DNA from: Gammaproteobacteria bacterium | GTDB lineage: Bacteria; Pseudomonadota; Gammaproteobacteria; Pseudomonadales; Halieaceae | Assembly (NCBI GenBank): GCA_024686215.1 | Contig: JAIBDN010000011.1 | Location: 1 to 57,795 of the forward strand | Length of the DNA: 57,795 nucleotides | Reading direction: 5' to 3' | Shown here: positions 26,887-36,516 of the stretch, piece after piece | How the letters are laid out: every line of letters begins with the position of its first letter | Numbering within the stretch: position 1 is the stretch's first letter | The notes under the pieces: generated by a model | Seen by the model: the letters and a program-made list of their open reading frames with translations, nothing else | What the model was told of the DNA's origin: nothing | Database searches by the model: none | Translations under genes and position numbers: made by a program

Positions 26887-27699
26887 ATGTTGGCTAACGC
26901 TGAACTCGCGCAAGATTATCTAATTTTGAATCAGCAATACCGGCAGTTGGTAAGTAGTCTGCTGGATGCTGTGGCCATGCCCGGTATTCCTGTTGAGGTT
27001 GATCCTACCGAAACGGGGAATTTCCGAGGCTTTGACGGTGGCCAGTTTTACGTCGTGCAGCGCGGTGCTATCAGTGCCCGGTATCAGGGCAAAACTGTGT
27101 ATACCCTGGAAGTAGGCGACATACTGCTACCGGATATAGCCGGTGCTGCGGAGCAGGATATTGCTGTGTCTTATGGCAGCGATGTCGGTGCGAGTTTACA
27201 CGGCTTCCCGGCCCTGGAGTTCATGCACCGGGTGTTCACTGAGCCCACGGCGATCAAGTTGTGGACGCGTCTGCTGGTGACCTACGCTGGCATCATGCTA
27301 AGAATTACCGCTGCCAATACCCACGACGACACTACTGCCACACCCGGGTTCGAGGTGTATGAGCCTGGCGAAATCATTATTCACCAGGGGGAAAGGGCTG
27401 ATTATGTGTTCAATATGTCTGCCGGGGTGGCCGAGGTGCTGGTAGACGAGGTTACCGTTGGCCGGATCGGCGAGGGTGAAATTTTTGGCGCCATGGCGGC
27501 TCTAACGCATGCCGACCGCAGTGCCACGGTGCGTGCCAAGGTCAGATGCTCAGTGGTCAAGGTACCCAAGGAACAGTTCACCGAGTTGATCAAAAGTAAC
27601 CCGGCGACGATTCACAGTCTGCTGGTCGATATGGCTAACTCCATCGTGAATCTTAATGAGCAGCTCGTAGGTCTGCGCGGTAGCCAGGGCGTGCATTAG
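26887..27699 (+). CDS. Cyclic-nucleotide-binding-fold protein, binding site degenerate
   Basis: A 270-residue soluble protein with no DNA-binding domain. The C-terminal half (about 155-250) is a CRP-type cNMP fold: GEIIIHQGERADYVFNM, then a phosphate-binding cassette reading GEIFGAMAALTHADRSATV. The usual FGE glutamate is Ala, although the Arg is kept, so nucleotide binding is doubtful. The N-terminal half (about 40-105) looks like a second, more decayed copy of the same beta-roll (GGQFYVVQRGAISARY). I start at the ATG at 26887 because AGGGG precedes it by 7 nt; TTG codons at 26869 and 26881 are alternatives. A structural or signalling role next to parC is unknown. Confidence 0.75.
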   Translation: MLANAELAQDYLILNQQYRQLVSSLLDAVAMPGIPVEVDPTETGNFRGFDGGQFYVVQRGAISARYQGKTVYTLEVGDILLPDIAGAAEQDIAVSYGSDVGASLHGFPALEFMHRVFTEPTAIKLWTRLLVTYAGIMLRITAANTHDDTTATPGFEVYEPGEIIIHQGERADYVFNMSAGVAEVLVDEVTVGRIGEGEIFGAMAALTHADRSATVRAKVRCSVVKVPKEQFTELIKSNPATIHSLLVDMANSIVNLNEQLVGLRGSQGVH

Positions 27700-27794
27700 C
27701 AGCACATAGCCTGCGGTACTTTCCGGCACACCGCAGCGCAATACTCTTCTGACCGGATTACATCGCAATTTAGTTACTCACAGGCCAGTGTTAC

Positions 27795-30047
27795 ATGTCT
27801 GATATTCAGGAAATCGACGATGACGGCATCGAACAGGTGTCGCTCAAGGTATATACCGAGAAGGCTTATCTGGACTATTCCATGTATGTCATTCTCGACA
27901 GAGCCCTGCCGCATGTAGGCGACGGTCTCAAACCAGTGCAGCGGCGCATCGTCTATGCCATGAGCGAGTTGGGGCTGAAGGCCACGGCAAAGTTCAAGAA
28001 ATCTGCCCGTACGGTGGGTGATGTGATTGGTAAATTTCACCCGCATGGTGACAGCGCCGCGTATGAAGCAATGGTGCTGATGGCGCAGAATTTCAGCTAC
28101 CGCTACCCGTTGGTGGATGGCCAGGGTAACTGGGGCTCTCCGGATGACCCCAAGTCCTTTGCCGCTATGCGTTATACAGAGTCGCGCCTTACCGCCTATG
28201 CCGATGTGCTGCTGGCTGAATTAGGTCAGGGTACGGTGGACTGGGTTGCCAATTTCGATGGCACCATGGACGAGCCCTCAGTGCTGCCCGCTCAGGTTCC
28301 CAACGTGCTGCTTAACGGCACTACCGGCATCGCCGTGGGCATGGCCACCGACGTGCCGCCACACAATCTGAGGGAAGTGGTAACTGCCACTATCCGCCTG
28401 TTGGAAGCGCCTAAAACCACGGTGGCGGAGCTGTGCGAACATGTGCTGGCGCCTGATTTTCCCACCGAAGCGGAAATTATCACCCCGCGGGAAGACATTC
28501 TCGCCATGTACGAGACCGGCCGCGGGGCCCTGCGCATGCGTGCCGTGTGGGAGCAGGAGAGTGGTGATCTGGTGATTAATGCACTGCCGCATCAGGTTTC
28601 CGGCTCCAAGGTGCTGGAGCAGATAGCCCAGCAGATGCAGGCGAAAAAACTGCCTATGGTGGCCGACTTGCGCGATGAGTCAGACCATGAGAATCCCACG
28701 CGCCTGGTGATTGTGCCGCGCTCTAACCGGGTGGATGTGGAAGCCCTGATGAGCCATCTGTTTGCCAGCACTGATCTGGAGCGCAGCTACCGGGTTAATC
28801 TCAATATGATAGGCATCGACGGTCGTCCGGGCGTCAAGGGCCTGGGCCGGATTCTGACGGAATGGCTTAAATTCCGTACCGAAACTGTGCGTCGTCGCCT
28901 GGAATACCGTTTAGAGAAAGTACTGAAACGCTTACATATACTGGACGGTTACCTGGCCGCCTTCCTCAATATCGACGAGGTGATTCATATCATCCGTACC
29001 GAGGAAAAGCCCAAACCGGCTTTGATGCAGCGCTTTGCAATCTCCGATGTGCAGGCAGAAGCTATTCTGGATTTGAAGCTGCGCAACCTCGCCAAACTTG
29101 AAGAAATGAAAATTCGTGGTGAGCAGGATGAGCTGGCGCTGGAACGTGACGAGTTGCAAAAAATTCTTGGCAGCGCAGCGCGACTGAAAACCCTCATCAA
29201 GAAAGAACTATTGGCGGTGGCAGAGCAATTTGGAGACGAGCGCCGGTCACCCCTGGTGCTGCGCGATGATGCCAAAGCCTTCAGTGATGTGGAGCTGATG
29301 AGCGCCGATCCCATCACTGTGGTGATGTCGGAAAAGGGCTGGATACGTGGGGCCAAAGGACACGATATCGACCCTGCCAGCCTCAGTTATAAATCCGGTG
29401 ATGCATTCAAGATGGCTGTGCGGGGTCGCAGCAACCAGCCCTCGGTTATTCTCGACTCAACTGGACGAGCCTATACCCTGCCCTCCCATAACCTGCCCTC
29501 TGCGCGGGGCCAGGGGGAGCCGGTGACAGGTCGTATTAACCCGCCATCGGGAGCCACTTTCGAAGGCATGATGATGGGCGCGGAAGACAGCCTCTATCTG
29601 CTGGCCAGCGATGCGGGCTATGGCTTTGTTGCCAGGCTGGGAGACCTGCAAAGTAAAAATCGCGCCGGGAAGGCAGCACTTTCATTGCCCAAAGGGGGCC
29701 TTGTATTGCAGCCTGCACCGATTTCTCAGGTGGAAGATGCCTGGGTGGCTGCGGTATCCAACGAGGGTAGGTTGCTGGTATTTCCACTGGCGGACCTACC
29801 GCAGCTGACGCGTGGCAAAGGCAATAAGATTATCGGTATACCCGGTGCCAGGGTGCAAAGCCGCGAGGAGTTTGTGGTGTCCGTGCAGGTACTGAGCAAG
29901 GCTGACAGCCTGGTGGTATACGCCGGCAAACGCCATATCAGCCTTAAGTTCTCTGAGTTGGAACACTACCAGGGCGAACGGGGGCGTCGCGGTAACAAGT
30001 TGCCACGCGGTTTCCAGAAAGTAGATCGTACACTGGTAGAGAGTTAA
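27795..30047 (+). CDS. parC: DNA topoisomerase IV subunit A (ParC)
   Basis: ParC cuts and rejoins DNA to decatenate daughter chromosomes, together with ParE. The 750-residue protein has the active tyrosine Tyr127 in [11 protein letters not shown]. The quinolone-resistance region [13 protein letters not shown] carries Ser87 and Glu91 (E. coli Ser80 and Glu84), so it is wild type there. The C-terminal beta-pinwheel follows from about residue 490. parE is not adjacent. Transcription converges on the smp-like gene. Confidence 0.97.
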   Translation: MSDIQEIDDDGIEQVSLKVYTEKAYLDYSMYVILDRALPHVGDGLKPVQRRIVYAMSELGLKATAKFKKSARTVGDVIGKFHPHGDSAAYEAMVLMAQNFSYRYPLVDGQGNWGSPDDPKSFAAMRYTESRLTAYADVLLAELGQGTVDWVANFDGTMDEPSVLPAQVPNVLLNGTTGIAVGMATDVPPHNLREVVTATIRLLEAPKTTVAELCEHVLAPDFPTEAEIITPREDILAMYETGRGALRMRAVWEQESGDLVINALPHQVSGSKVLEQIAQQMQAKKLPMVADLRDESDHENPTRLVIVPRSNRVDVEALMSHLFASTDLERSYRVNLNMIGIDGRPGVKGLGRILTEWLKFRTETVRRRLEYRLEKVLKRLHILDGYLAAFLNIDEVIHIIRTEEKPKPALMQRFAISDVQAEAILDLKLRNLAKLEEMKIRGEQDELALERDELQKILGSAARLKTLIKKELLAVAEQFGDERRSPLVLRDDAKAFSDVELMSADPITVVMSEKGWIRGAKGHDIDPASLSYKSGDAFKMAVRGRSNQPSVILDSTGRAYTLPSHNLPSARGQGEPVTGRINPPSGATFEGMMMGAEDSLYLLASDAGYGFVARLGDLQSKNRAGKAALSLPKGGLVLQPAPISQVEDAWVAAVSNEGRLLVFPLADLPQLTRGKGNKIIGIPGARVQSREEFVVSVQVLSKADSLVVYAGKRHISLKFSELEHYQGERGRRGNKLPRGFQKVDRTLVES

Positions 30048-30068
30048 AGCCTGTTCACCGGCTCCCTG

Positions 30069-31319
30069 TTACCGGTTTGTTGGATCGCTGAGTCGTTTGA
30101 GTATCAGGCGTAGTTGGCGTTCCAACAGGTCCTGGTAGGGGCCAGCAAAGGCCTCCAACATCGCATAGTCCCGAACTTCGGTGGGTAGGGTTTGCAGTCG
30201 ACCGGCGACATCGATGTCCTCGCAGGCCAGGGGTGATAGCAGTACCTTGGGTGGCTTACTGGCGCAGATTTCCTGCAATTCATCCAATGTGTGCTGCATA
30301 TACAGTCCCGGGTAAATATCGCTACCATCGCCTATGCCCAGCTCACTCTGGGAAAGTGCCATGGCAATGGTCATGGACAGGGACATTTTTTGTTCCAGTT
30401 CCTGGGCTACCGAGCGCACCAGCCAGGCACACGAGGCGGCACGAAAAGCAGCGCTGCCCGCGTTGTTTGGTCCGTTGAAATAAATAGCCAGGCCAAACTG
30501 CCGACATACTTGCAATTCCCCGCCATAGAAACCTGCGGCAGCATAGATGACCTGGTGCAACCTGTCGGTGTAGCGGTGCAGCGAGCGCTCATCCAGCGTA
30601 CCTACATAATCAACCAGACTGGTCAGGTGCAGGTACAAAGTGGCCGTGGTGCGGTAGTTTTCATCCTGGGGGTTGGCATCACTGCGCGTGCGCAACAGAT
30701 CCATGGGCAGGGCATCAATGCGCCGGGCCAGTAAATTGACCTCGTTGACTGGTTGCTGGCCGCTGTCTTCATCCTCGAGGGCGATAATCCTGGCGAGACT
30801 GGTCAGTCGGCTGGCCAGACGCTGCCCGAGATGACGGCTGGCACCATAAACTGCCAGACTAAGTAATACGGCCAGTCCCAGCAGACTAAGGATAAAGCGC
30901 AGGTGTGCCGCGCGCACATTGTCGCTACTGATGGTGATTACTACGCGTCCCGCAACATCAGACTGTATGCGCACCGGAGCAGTGTACTGATTGAGGGCGT
31001 TACCCAGCGGATGGCCCGCCTGACCCAGGGCCTTACCCTCGACATCGAAGATGGCGACTTGCTCTGCCGAAGAAGTTTCCACGAAACGTTGCAGTGCAGC
31101 GGAGACGCCGAGCAGGTCGCCGCTTTCCAGAGAGGTGCTGATACGGCGAGCGACCTGGTGCGCCAGCGCTGTGCCGTACTCTTCCTGTTGCTGTTGCTGC
31201 ATATGGCGGCTGGAAATTGCGCCCAGAGTGACCAGGGCGAAACTGACCAGCAGGCAAAAGCCTGCGGTGATCAGGGCCAGTTGTTGGCTGATGCCGGTGT
31301 TCTCTATGCGGCTGTTCAC
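30069..31319 (-). CDS. Smp/AhpA-like membrane protein, long form
   Basis: A membrane protein with one N-terminal helix (ALITAGFCLLVSFALVTLG) and a second at about residues 140-160 (FILSLLGLAVLLSLAVYG). They bracket an extracytoplasmic sensor-like loop that contains AIFDVEGKALGQAG. A long cytoplasmic part of about 250 residues follows. E. coli Smp (YtjB), also divergent from serB, has only the first part; pseudomonad AhpA-like proteins are longer. The start is uncertain: I use GTG at 31319 (416 residues), just before the first helix and about 29 nt after a possible TATACT start region. An in-frame ATG at 31463 would lie closer to serB. Confidence 0.65.
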   Translation of the reverse strand: MNSRIENTGISQQLALITAGFCLLVSFALVTLGAISSRHMQQQQQEEYGTALAHQVARRISTSLESGDLLGVSAALQRFVETSSAEQVAIFDVEGKALGQAGHPLGNALNQYTAPVRIQSDVAGRVVITISSDNVRAAHLRFILSLLGLAVLLSLAVYGASRHLGQRLASRLTSLARIIALEDEDSGQQPVNEVNLLARRIDALPMDLLRTRSDANPQDENYRTTATLYLHLTSLVDYVGTLDERSLHRYTDRLHQVIYAAAGFYGGELQVCRQFGLAIYFNGPNNAGSAAFRAASCAWLVRSVAQELEQKMSLSMTIAMALSQSELGIGDGSDIYPGLYMQHTLDELQEICASKPPKVLLSPLACEDIDVAGRLQTLPTEVRDYAMLEAFAGPYQDLLERQLRLILKRLSDPTNR

Positions 31320-31354
31320 GCGGAGTGGAAGACTTATAGTGCCAGGTGCGAAGC

Positions 31355-31360
31355 AGTATA
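31355..31360 (-). promoter_or_regulatory. Possible -10 element of the smp-like gene
   Basis: Minus-strand TATACT, 35 bp before the GTG at 31319. No convincing -35 hexamer is seen. It supports, weakly, the downstream start over the ATG at 31463. Confidence 0.35.
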
Positions 31361-31506
31361 AACCAGTAGTGCAGGCAATTGAGGCTTTTATTGCCCTGCA
31401 TCTGGAATTTATAGCCCTGAGAATCGTCGCTAGTGCGGGTTCACTTTCCAGTGCCGCTCCCATGCAGGTAGAATAGCGCTCTCCAACATAGCCCGGGAAT
31501 TGCGGC

Positions 31507-32727
31507 GTGGCCGATATTCTATTGATTACTGTTTCTGGTGAAGACCAGCCCGGACTGACCGCGGCTATCACCGCTATTCTGGCCGGCCACCAGGTGAATG
31601 TGCTGGATATTGGTCAGGCGGTTATTCACGCCACCTTGTCCATGGGCGTGCTGGTAGAGATACCCGAAAACTGTGACCGGGATGGGTTGTCCACGGCATT
31701 GGAGGCCTATGCCCGGGAGCACACTATGCGCCTGCGTATCAATGCGGTGCCCAGTGACAGCTATGGACAATGGGTAGAAGGGCAGGGCCGCGCCCGCTAT
31801 ATCATCACCCTGTTGGCGCGCAAAATAACCGCCGACCAACTCGCCCAGGTGACCGCTGTGGTGTCCCGCTACGGACTCAACATTGATGGCATAACCCGCT
31901 TGTCCGGCCGTATTCCACTGGGTGATTTGCCGGCACTGAGCAAAGCCTGTGTTGAGTTTTCCGTGCGTGGTGCTTCGCTTGACGCCGGCGCCTTCCGCCG
32001 CGAACTGCTCGAGGTGGCCGGTGCCCTCGAGGTGGACCTGGCTTTTCAACAGGACAATATGTATCGGCGTAATCGACGCCTGGTGGCCTTTGACATGGAC
32101 TCCACTTTGATTGAAGCCGAGGTCATTGACGAGCTGGCGGCCGAAGCAGGCGTAGGGGAGCAGGTCAGCGCGATCACCGAGCGGGCGATGCGCGGCGAGC
32201 TGGACTTCAGCGAGAGCTTCCGCGCCCGGGTGGCGTTGCTAGCCGGGCTTCCTGAAAGCGCCCTGGAGGAGGTCGCAAGTCGACTGAAGATCACCGAAGG
32301 CGCGGAACATTTGATCAGTACCCTGCATACCCTGGGGTATCGAACTGCCATTCTCTCCGGTGGATTTACCTATTTTGCCCGGCACTTACAGGAAAAAATG
32401 GGGATCAGCCATGTCTATGCCAATGAGCTGGATATTGTCGATGGCAAGGTCACTGGCAAGGTCAGGGGCACGATAGTAGATGGCGCACGCAAGGCAGAGC
32501 TATTGTGCCAGCTGGCGCGCGAAGAAGGTGTAGATCTGCAGCAGGTTATCGCCGTAGGCGATGGCGCTAACGATTTACCCATGCTCAGCATCGCGGGTCT
32601 GGGTATTGCTTTTCGCGCCAAGCCGTTGGTACAGCAAACAGCAGAACAGTCGATTTCCACCCTGGGACTGGATGCAATTCTCTATCTTCTGGGATTTTCA
32701 GATACGTATCAGGGCGACGCGCCCTAG
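31507..32727 (+). CDS. serB: Phosphoserine phosphatase SerB
   Basis: The last step of serine biosynthesis: phosphoserine to serine. The 406-residue protein has two N-terminal ACT-like regulatory domains (about 1-80 and 95-180), as in the long SerB2 type. A HAD phosphatase follows with the nucleophile Asp196 in AFDMDSTLIEAE, then ILSGGFTYFA and GDGANDLPML. The start is GTG at 31507. It diverges from the smp-like gene as in E. coli and overlaps the next gene tail-to-tail by 4 bp. Confidence 0.97.
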   Translation: MADILLITVSGEDQPGLTAAITAILAGHQVNVLDIGQAVIHATLSMGVLVEIPENCDRDGLSTALEAYAREHTMRLRINAVPSDSYGQWVEGQGRARYIITLLARKITADQLAQVTAVVSRYGLNIDGITRLSGRIPLGDLPALSKACVEFSVRGASLDAGAFRRELLEVAGALEVDLAFQQDNMYRRNRRLVAFDMDSTLIEAEVIDELAAEAGVGEQVSAITERAMRGELDFSESFRARVALLAGLPESALEEVASRLKITEGAEHLISTLHTLGYRTAILSGGFTYFARHLQEKMGISHVYANELDIVDGKVTGKVRGTIVDGARKAELLCQLAREEGVDLQQVIAVGDGANDLPMLSIAGLGIAFRAKPLVQQTAEQSISTLGLDAILYLLGFSDTYQGDAP

Positions 32728-34562
32728 ATCTTGCTCCACAGGGAATCATAGGGCGAGTGCACCGCCCCTCCATGTTTGCTTTCTCCCAGAACTTCACCCA
32801 TTTGCTTGATATAGCGGAAATCAAACTGGGAAAAGCTGCCGGTGGCGGTGATCTGCCGCTGCAGCTGGATGTAGTATTCCTCGCCTTCGCCTATCAGGGT
32901 TATTCTCTGGCGTTCGCTGAAGCCGGCACGGGGGGTTATCAGAGTATGTGGCTGGCCTACCAGCTTGATCTCCGGCAGCAGCAGTACGCGCATGGGTAGG
33001 GTTTTTTCACCAGTTTTGAGTTGAATCTGCGCGCCATAGGGCTTGGCACGCGGGCTGAGTAATTCCAGCCCAACCAGGGTTCTGGCGTGTTCCAGTTGAC
33101 TGACCCAACGAATGACTGCAACCACCCAGTCCTGGTTTTTCTCCTCCTTCAGGCTGACGATGTCACCGGTGCGGGTGTCGCCGGGTAAGCCGGCATTCCA
33201 CTCCAGGCAGTAACCGCCCGGGCTGGCATTGGCCAGCTGTACCTTGAACACAGGATAGCGGTCTTCCGCTGGCAGTTCTGCGTCTTCCTCCGTTAGCAGC
33301 GCAGTCAACGTCTGCTCGTCCACCGGGATCTGATGTTCCAGTTCCTCGATAGCTGCAGACTCTGCGGGTACTTCATCCCGGTCAACGTCCTCTTCCGGGT
33401 TGGCTTTTTGCCACTGATCGCCGCTTTCCTGATGCGCAAGAAATGGGTTGGTGGCGACGCGGTCCATTGCCTGCGGTAGATAATCATTGCCATACAGCAG
33501 CTGTTCGAAAACCCGCCCGCCGGCCAGGTGATAGTGTGCGGCGCTGAGGCCGATGCTGACCCACAGGGGGTGTGGCGAACTGATGCGATTAAAATTGCGT
33601 AGGCTCATGCTGCCCAGAGACTTGATCAGGTGGCCCAGGGTGTTGTGGGGTAACCGGGTGTCTTTATCGAAGCTAATGTCCTTGTTGCCATCACTCTCGA
33701 ACAGGCTTTGCAGATGCGTGATCAGCGCCTGGGTGTTGATGTAGCGACACTGCTCCCCCTGGGGTTCTTCATACACTGAGCTATACAAAGGTGGCTGGTC
33801 GCTGTCCAGGTTGACCAGGAATATGCCCTCTGCCTGAGGTGGCTTCTGCAGTGCAACGAGGCCGCCCCAATCCTGTAGCCCGCGATAGATCGCCGCCAGA
33901 TCGCTCTGGCGCAACTGGTTGGGTTTACAGCAACCCAGAACCAGCGCCTGTGCATAGCAGCCGGCAATCGTAGTAGCACCGGCAAGCGGCTCGGCGACGG
34001 GTAATGATTCCAGGCCCTGCGCCTCTGCGAGAGCGTATAACTGGTGCAGGGTGAGCCAGCCGTTGAGTTCGACCGGGCGATACAGCTGTAAGGTCTGCAG
34101 TAGTCTACGGCTGTTGAATACCAGTGCGCGCTGGATGGCCTCACAAGCCAGCCGCGCCGGGTTGGTGTCGCGGACCGCATCTTTTTGCTGAATGGCCTCA
34201 ATGGCGACAATACTGTAGCCGGTGGCAATAAGTGCGCACAGGCTGTCGGCCATCTCTGCCATCTGGCGCGGCTCTTCCGGCATTATCAGCGGCTGGTTCA
34301 GGTAGCGGCGCGCCAGGTTTGACATGGCTACTTCGAGGTTGGGGCGCAGGGCCTCGATAATCAGGTAGCGTTTTTCCGGGGTGAGTTTGATCTGGTTAAG
34401 ATCGCCAAGTGCCTGGCGTAACTGCTGGACCACGGACTGCGTGTTGGTAATGGGCAGGCCGCGCGCCCAGGCGCGCGCTGCATCGTCGTCGAGCTGAAAT
34501 AATGAAAACTGCTGCAGATCCTGTGATGGAATCCTGAGTTTTATTGTTGCGCTATCGGTCAT
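32724..34562 (-). CDS. Conserved large protein with PilZ-like C-terminal region, function unknown
   Basis: A 612-residue soluble protein with no signal peptide. The N-terminal ~380 residues are helical and Leu/Gln/Arg-rich without a family I recognise. An acidic linker of about 385-430 follows ([15 protein letters not shown]). The part from about 430 ([31 protein letters not shown]) resembles the beta-barrel of PilZ domains, which bind cyclic di-GMP. The N-terminal RxxxR signature of classical PilZ is not obvious, so binding is doubtful. Diversity in this part and the lack of motifs keep the role open. It lies between serB (convergent) and efp (divergent). Confidence 0.75.
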   Translation of the reverse strand: MTDSATIKLRIPSQDLQQFSLFQLDDDAARAWARGLPITNTQSVVQQLRQALGDLNQIKLTPEKRYLIIEALRPNLEVAMSNLARRYLNQPLIMPEEPRQMAEMADSLCALIATGYSIVAIEAIQQKDAVRDTNPARLACEAIQRALVFNSRRLLQTLQLYRPVELNGWLTLHQLYALAEAQGLESLPVAEPLAGATTIAGCYAQALVLGCCKPNQLRQSDLAAIYRGLQDWGGLVALQKPPQAEGIFLVNLDSDQPPLYSSVYEEPQGEQCRYINTQALITHLQSLFESDGNKDISFDKDTRLPHNTLGHLIKSLGSMSLRNFNRISSPHPLWVSIGLSAAHYHLAGGRVFEQLLYGNDYLPQAMDRVATNPFLAHQESGDQWQKANPEEDVDRDEVPAESAAIEELEHQIPVDEQTLTALLTEEDAELPAEDRYPVFKVQLANASPGGYCLEWNAGLPGDTRTGDIVSLKEEKNQDWVVAVIRWVSQLEHARTLVGLELLSPRAKPYGAQIQLKTGEKTLPMRVLLLPEIKLVGQPHTLITPRAGFSERQRITLIGEGEEYYIQLQRQITATGSFSQFDFRYIKQMGEVLGESKHGGAVHSPYDSLWSKI

Positions 34563-34647
34563 CCGTCCCGACCCTGTTTAGTTATTACTATATGCAGGAA
34601 CCTTGTTATCTTAGAATATCCTAAATGCCGGACATCTGCCATTAGCC

Positions 34648-34672
34648 GCCGCCCTGGGGTATTATGGGCGGC
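34648..34672 (+). promoter_or_regulatory. efp promoter region: -10 element within a hairpin
   Basis: TATTAT at 34660-34665 is a probable -10 element, 35 bp before the efp ATG. It lies inside a dyad, GCCGCCC (34648-34654) with GGGCGGC (34666-34672). A weak -35 (TGCCAT, 34637-34642) is 17 bp upstream. Confidence 0.5.
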
Positions 34673-34700
34673 CTGTTTACCGCAACAACAAGAGAGCACC

Positions 34701-35273
34701 ATGTCCAACTACTCTACCAATGAATTCCGCTCTGGCCTTAAGGTCATGCTGGATGGTGAGCCCTGCAGCATTCTAGACAATGAGTTTGTTAAGCCTGGCA
34801 AGGGCCAGGCTTTTAACCGCGTAAAACTGCGCAACCTGAATAGTGGCAGAGTCTGGGAGCGCACGTTTAAATCCGGCGAGAGTTTAGAGGGGGCGGATGT
34901 TATGGATCGCACCATGGAGTATCTCTATACCGATGGTGAATTCTGGTATTTCATGGAGCCGGACACCTTCGAACAGTTCGAGGCCGACGAGAAGGCGGTA
35001 GGTGACACCCACCTGTGGCTCAAGGAGCAGGACCGCTGTGAAGTAACCTTGTATAACGGCTCGCCACTCTCAGTGGCACCGCCCAACTTTGTCGAGTTGG
35101 AAATTGTGGAGACTGACCCGGGTTTGAAGGGCGATACGGCCAGTGGCGGTAATAAGCCTGCCAAACTCAGCACGGGTGCAGTAGTGAAGGTGCCGCTTTT
35201 CCTGAGCCAGGGTGAAATCATCCGCGTGGATACCCGCACCGGCGAATACCAGGGCCGCGCCAGCAAGTCCTGA
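34701..35273 (+). CDS. efp: Translation elongation factor P
   Basis: EF-P rescues ribosomes stalled at consecutive prolines. The 190-residue, three-domain protein has the loop [10 protein letters not shown], whose Lys34 is the site of beta-lysylation by EpmA. The rhamnosylated form would have Arg there, so the Lys type is clear. EpmA is encoded directly downstream, in agreement. The gene has a GAGAG ribosome site and a probable promoter at 34660-34665. Confidence 0.98.
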   Translation: MSNYSTNEFRSGLKVMLDGEPCSILDNEFVKPGKGQAFNRVKLRNLNSGRVWERTFKSGESLEGADVMDRTMEYLYTDGEFWYFMEPDTFEQFEADEKAVGDTHLWLKEQDRCEVTLYNGSPLSVAPPNFVELEIVETDPGLKGDTASGGNKPAKLSTGAVVKVPLFLSQGEIIRVDTRTGEYQGRASKS

Positions 35274-35280
35274 TATTGTC

Positions 35281-36234
35281 GTGAACTGGCGCCCGTCCGC
35301 TGAGCTCGACGCGCTGCGCGCCCGCGCTGCTCTGCTGACGGATATTCGTGGCTTCTTCAATGCTCGTGAGATTTTGGAGGTTGAAACCCCACTGCTTTGC
35401 AGCAGCGGGATTACCGACCCCAGTATAGAAGCTCTATTAGTAGAGAGGGGCGCTTCCCTGGCGGCCCCGCGCTATCTGCAAACCTCCCCGGAATATGCGA
35501 TGAAACGCCTGCTGTCTGCTGGCAGTGGCCCGATCTTCCAGATCGCGCGGGCTTTTCGGGATGGTGAGGTGGGGAGTCGTCATAATCCTGAGTTCAGTTT
35601 ACTGGAATGGTACAGGCCGGGCTTTGATCAACAGCAGTTGATGTCGGAGGTGGCTGCTTTGCTGGAGCTATGCCTGGGTGTGCTGCCCTGTCACCGACGC
35701 TCCTACCGTCAGTGGTTTATTGACCTGTTGGGTATTGATCCGATGTTGGTTTCTGTTGCCGAGCTCGAGGCTTTTGCGCGCAACCGGCTTGACCCTGGCA
35801 CTTTGTCGGGCGACAAGGATTTATGGCTGGATCTGTTGATGAGTCACTTGCTAGAGCCCCGCCTGGCGGAGCTGGGCGTGTGTTTTGTTTACGACTATCC
35901 CGAATCCCAGGCTGCGCTTGCGCGTGTGGAAATTGAGGGTGGGGTGGCGGTAGGGCGGCGCTTTGAGGTTTATGTGCATGGCCTGGAGTTGGCCAATGGC
36001 TATCATGAATTAACGGATGCCCGGGAACAAAGGCAGCGGTTTGAACGCGATAATCTGCGGCGCCGGGAGCACGGTTTGCCGGAACGTCCTCTGGATGAGC
36101 ACCTGTTGGCAGCACTGGAGTATGGTTTGCCGGATTGCAGCGGTGTTGCCCTTGGGGTTGATCGCCTATTGATGTTGGCGACCGGGAGTGATGATATCCG
36201 CGAGGTTTTGGCGTTTGCTTGGGAGCGTAGCTGA
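35281..36234 (+). CDS. epmA: EF-P--(R)-beta-lysine ligase EpmA
   Basis: A truncated lysyl-tRNA synthetase paralogue that attaches beta-lysine to Lys34 of EF-P. The 317-residue protein lacks the anticodon-binding domain and shows class II motifs: [11 protein letters not shown] with [13 protein letters not shown], and [12 protein letters not shown] as motif 3. I start at GTG 35281 ([10 protein letters not shown]), where similarity to E. coli EpmA begins, 7 bp after efp; the open frame that continues upstream lies inside efp. EpmB, needed to make beta-lysine, is not in this window. Confidence 0.94.
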   Translation: MNWRPSAELDALRARAALLTDIRGFFNAREILEVETPLLCSSGITDPSIEALLVERGASLAAPRYLQTSPEYAMKRLLSAGSGPIFQIARAFRDGEVGSRHNPEFSLLEWYRPGFDQQQLMSEVAALLELCLGVLPCHRRSYRQWFIDLLGIDPMLVSVAELEAFARNRLDPGTLSGDKDLWLDLLMSHLLEPRLAELGVCFVYDYPESQAALARVEIEGGVAVGRRFEVYVHGLELANGYHELTDAREQRQRFERDNLRRREHGLPERPLDEHLLAALEYGLPDCSGVALGVDRLLMLATGSDDIREVLAFAWERS

Positions 36235-36266
36235 TGTTTCCTGGCAACAACCTTGCAAACCGGTCC

Positions 36267-36441
36267 GACAGGAACCCGGGGGCTGCGCGCGGCCATTGGC
36301 TTGCCCTGAGTTACGGGCGGCTGCGGAACTCGACAAATTTTGCTGTGCAAAATTCTGGACTCGGGCAGTCCTCGCCGACAACTCCCGTAACTCAGGGCAA
36401 GCCAGAGCATGGCCTACTCGCGCAGCCCCCGGGTTCCTGTC
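36267..36441. repeat. Large inverted repeat inside the nested element
   Basis: The left arm (36267-36317) and right arm (36384-36441) are inverted copies: 23 bp perfect beginning GACAGGAACCC, then a 4-bp GGCC, then 20 bp perfect ending GAGTTACGGG. Short unmatched bulges separate the blocks. The 66-bp centre carries the AATTTTGC/GCAAAATT hairpin. Confidence 0.9.
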
Positions 36442-36465
36442 GAACCTCCATCGAGCGTTTCGGCC

Positions 36466-36511
36466 CCACAGCCGCCAGTGGCCTGAACACGGCCAAGAGC
36501 TTGGCGGCTGT
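36466..36511. repeat. Second hairpin of the nested element
   Basis: ACAGCCGCCA (36468-36477) pairs with TGGCGGCTGT (36502-36511), and nested inside TGGCC (36479-36483) pairs with GGCCA (36491-36495). GGCGGCTG also occurs at 36316-36323 in the first hairpin, so modules are repeated within the element. Confidence 0.85.
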
Positions 36512-36516
36512 CGGAC

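Noticed and set aside
27795-30047. Quinolone-resistance mutation in ParC
   Set aside because: The equivalents of Ser80 and Glu84 (Ser87, Glu91) are both wild type.
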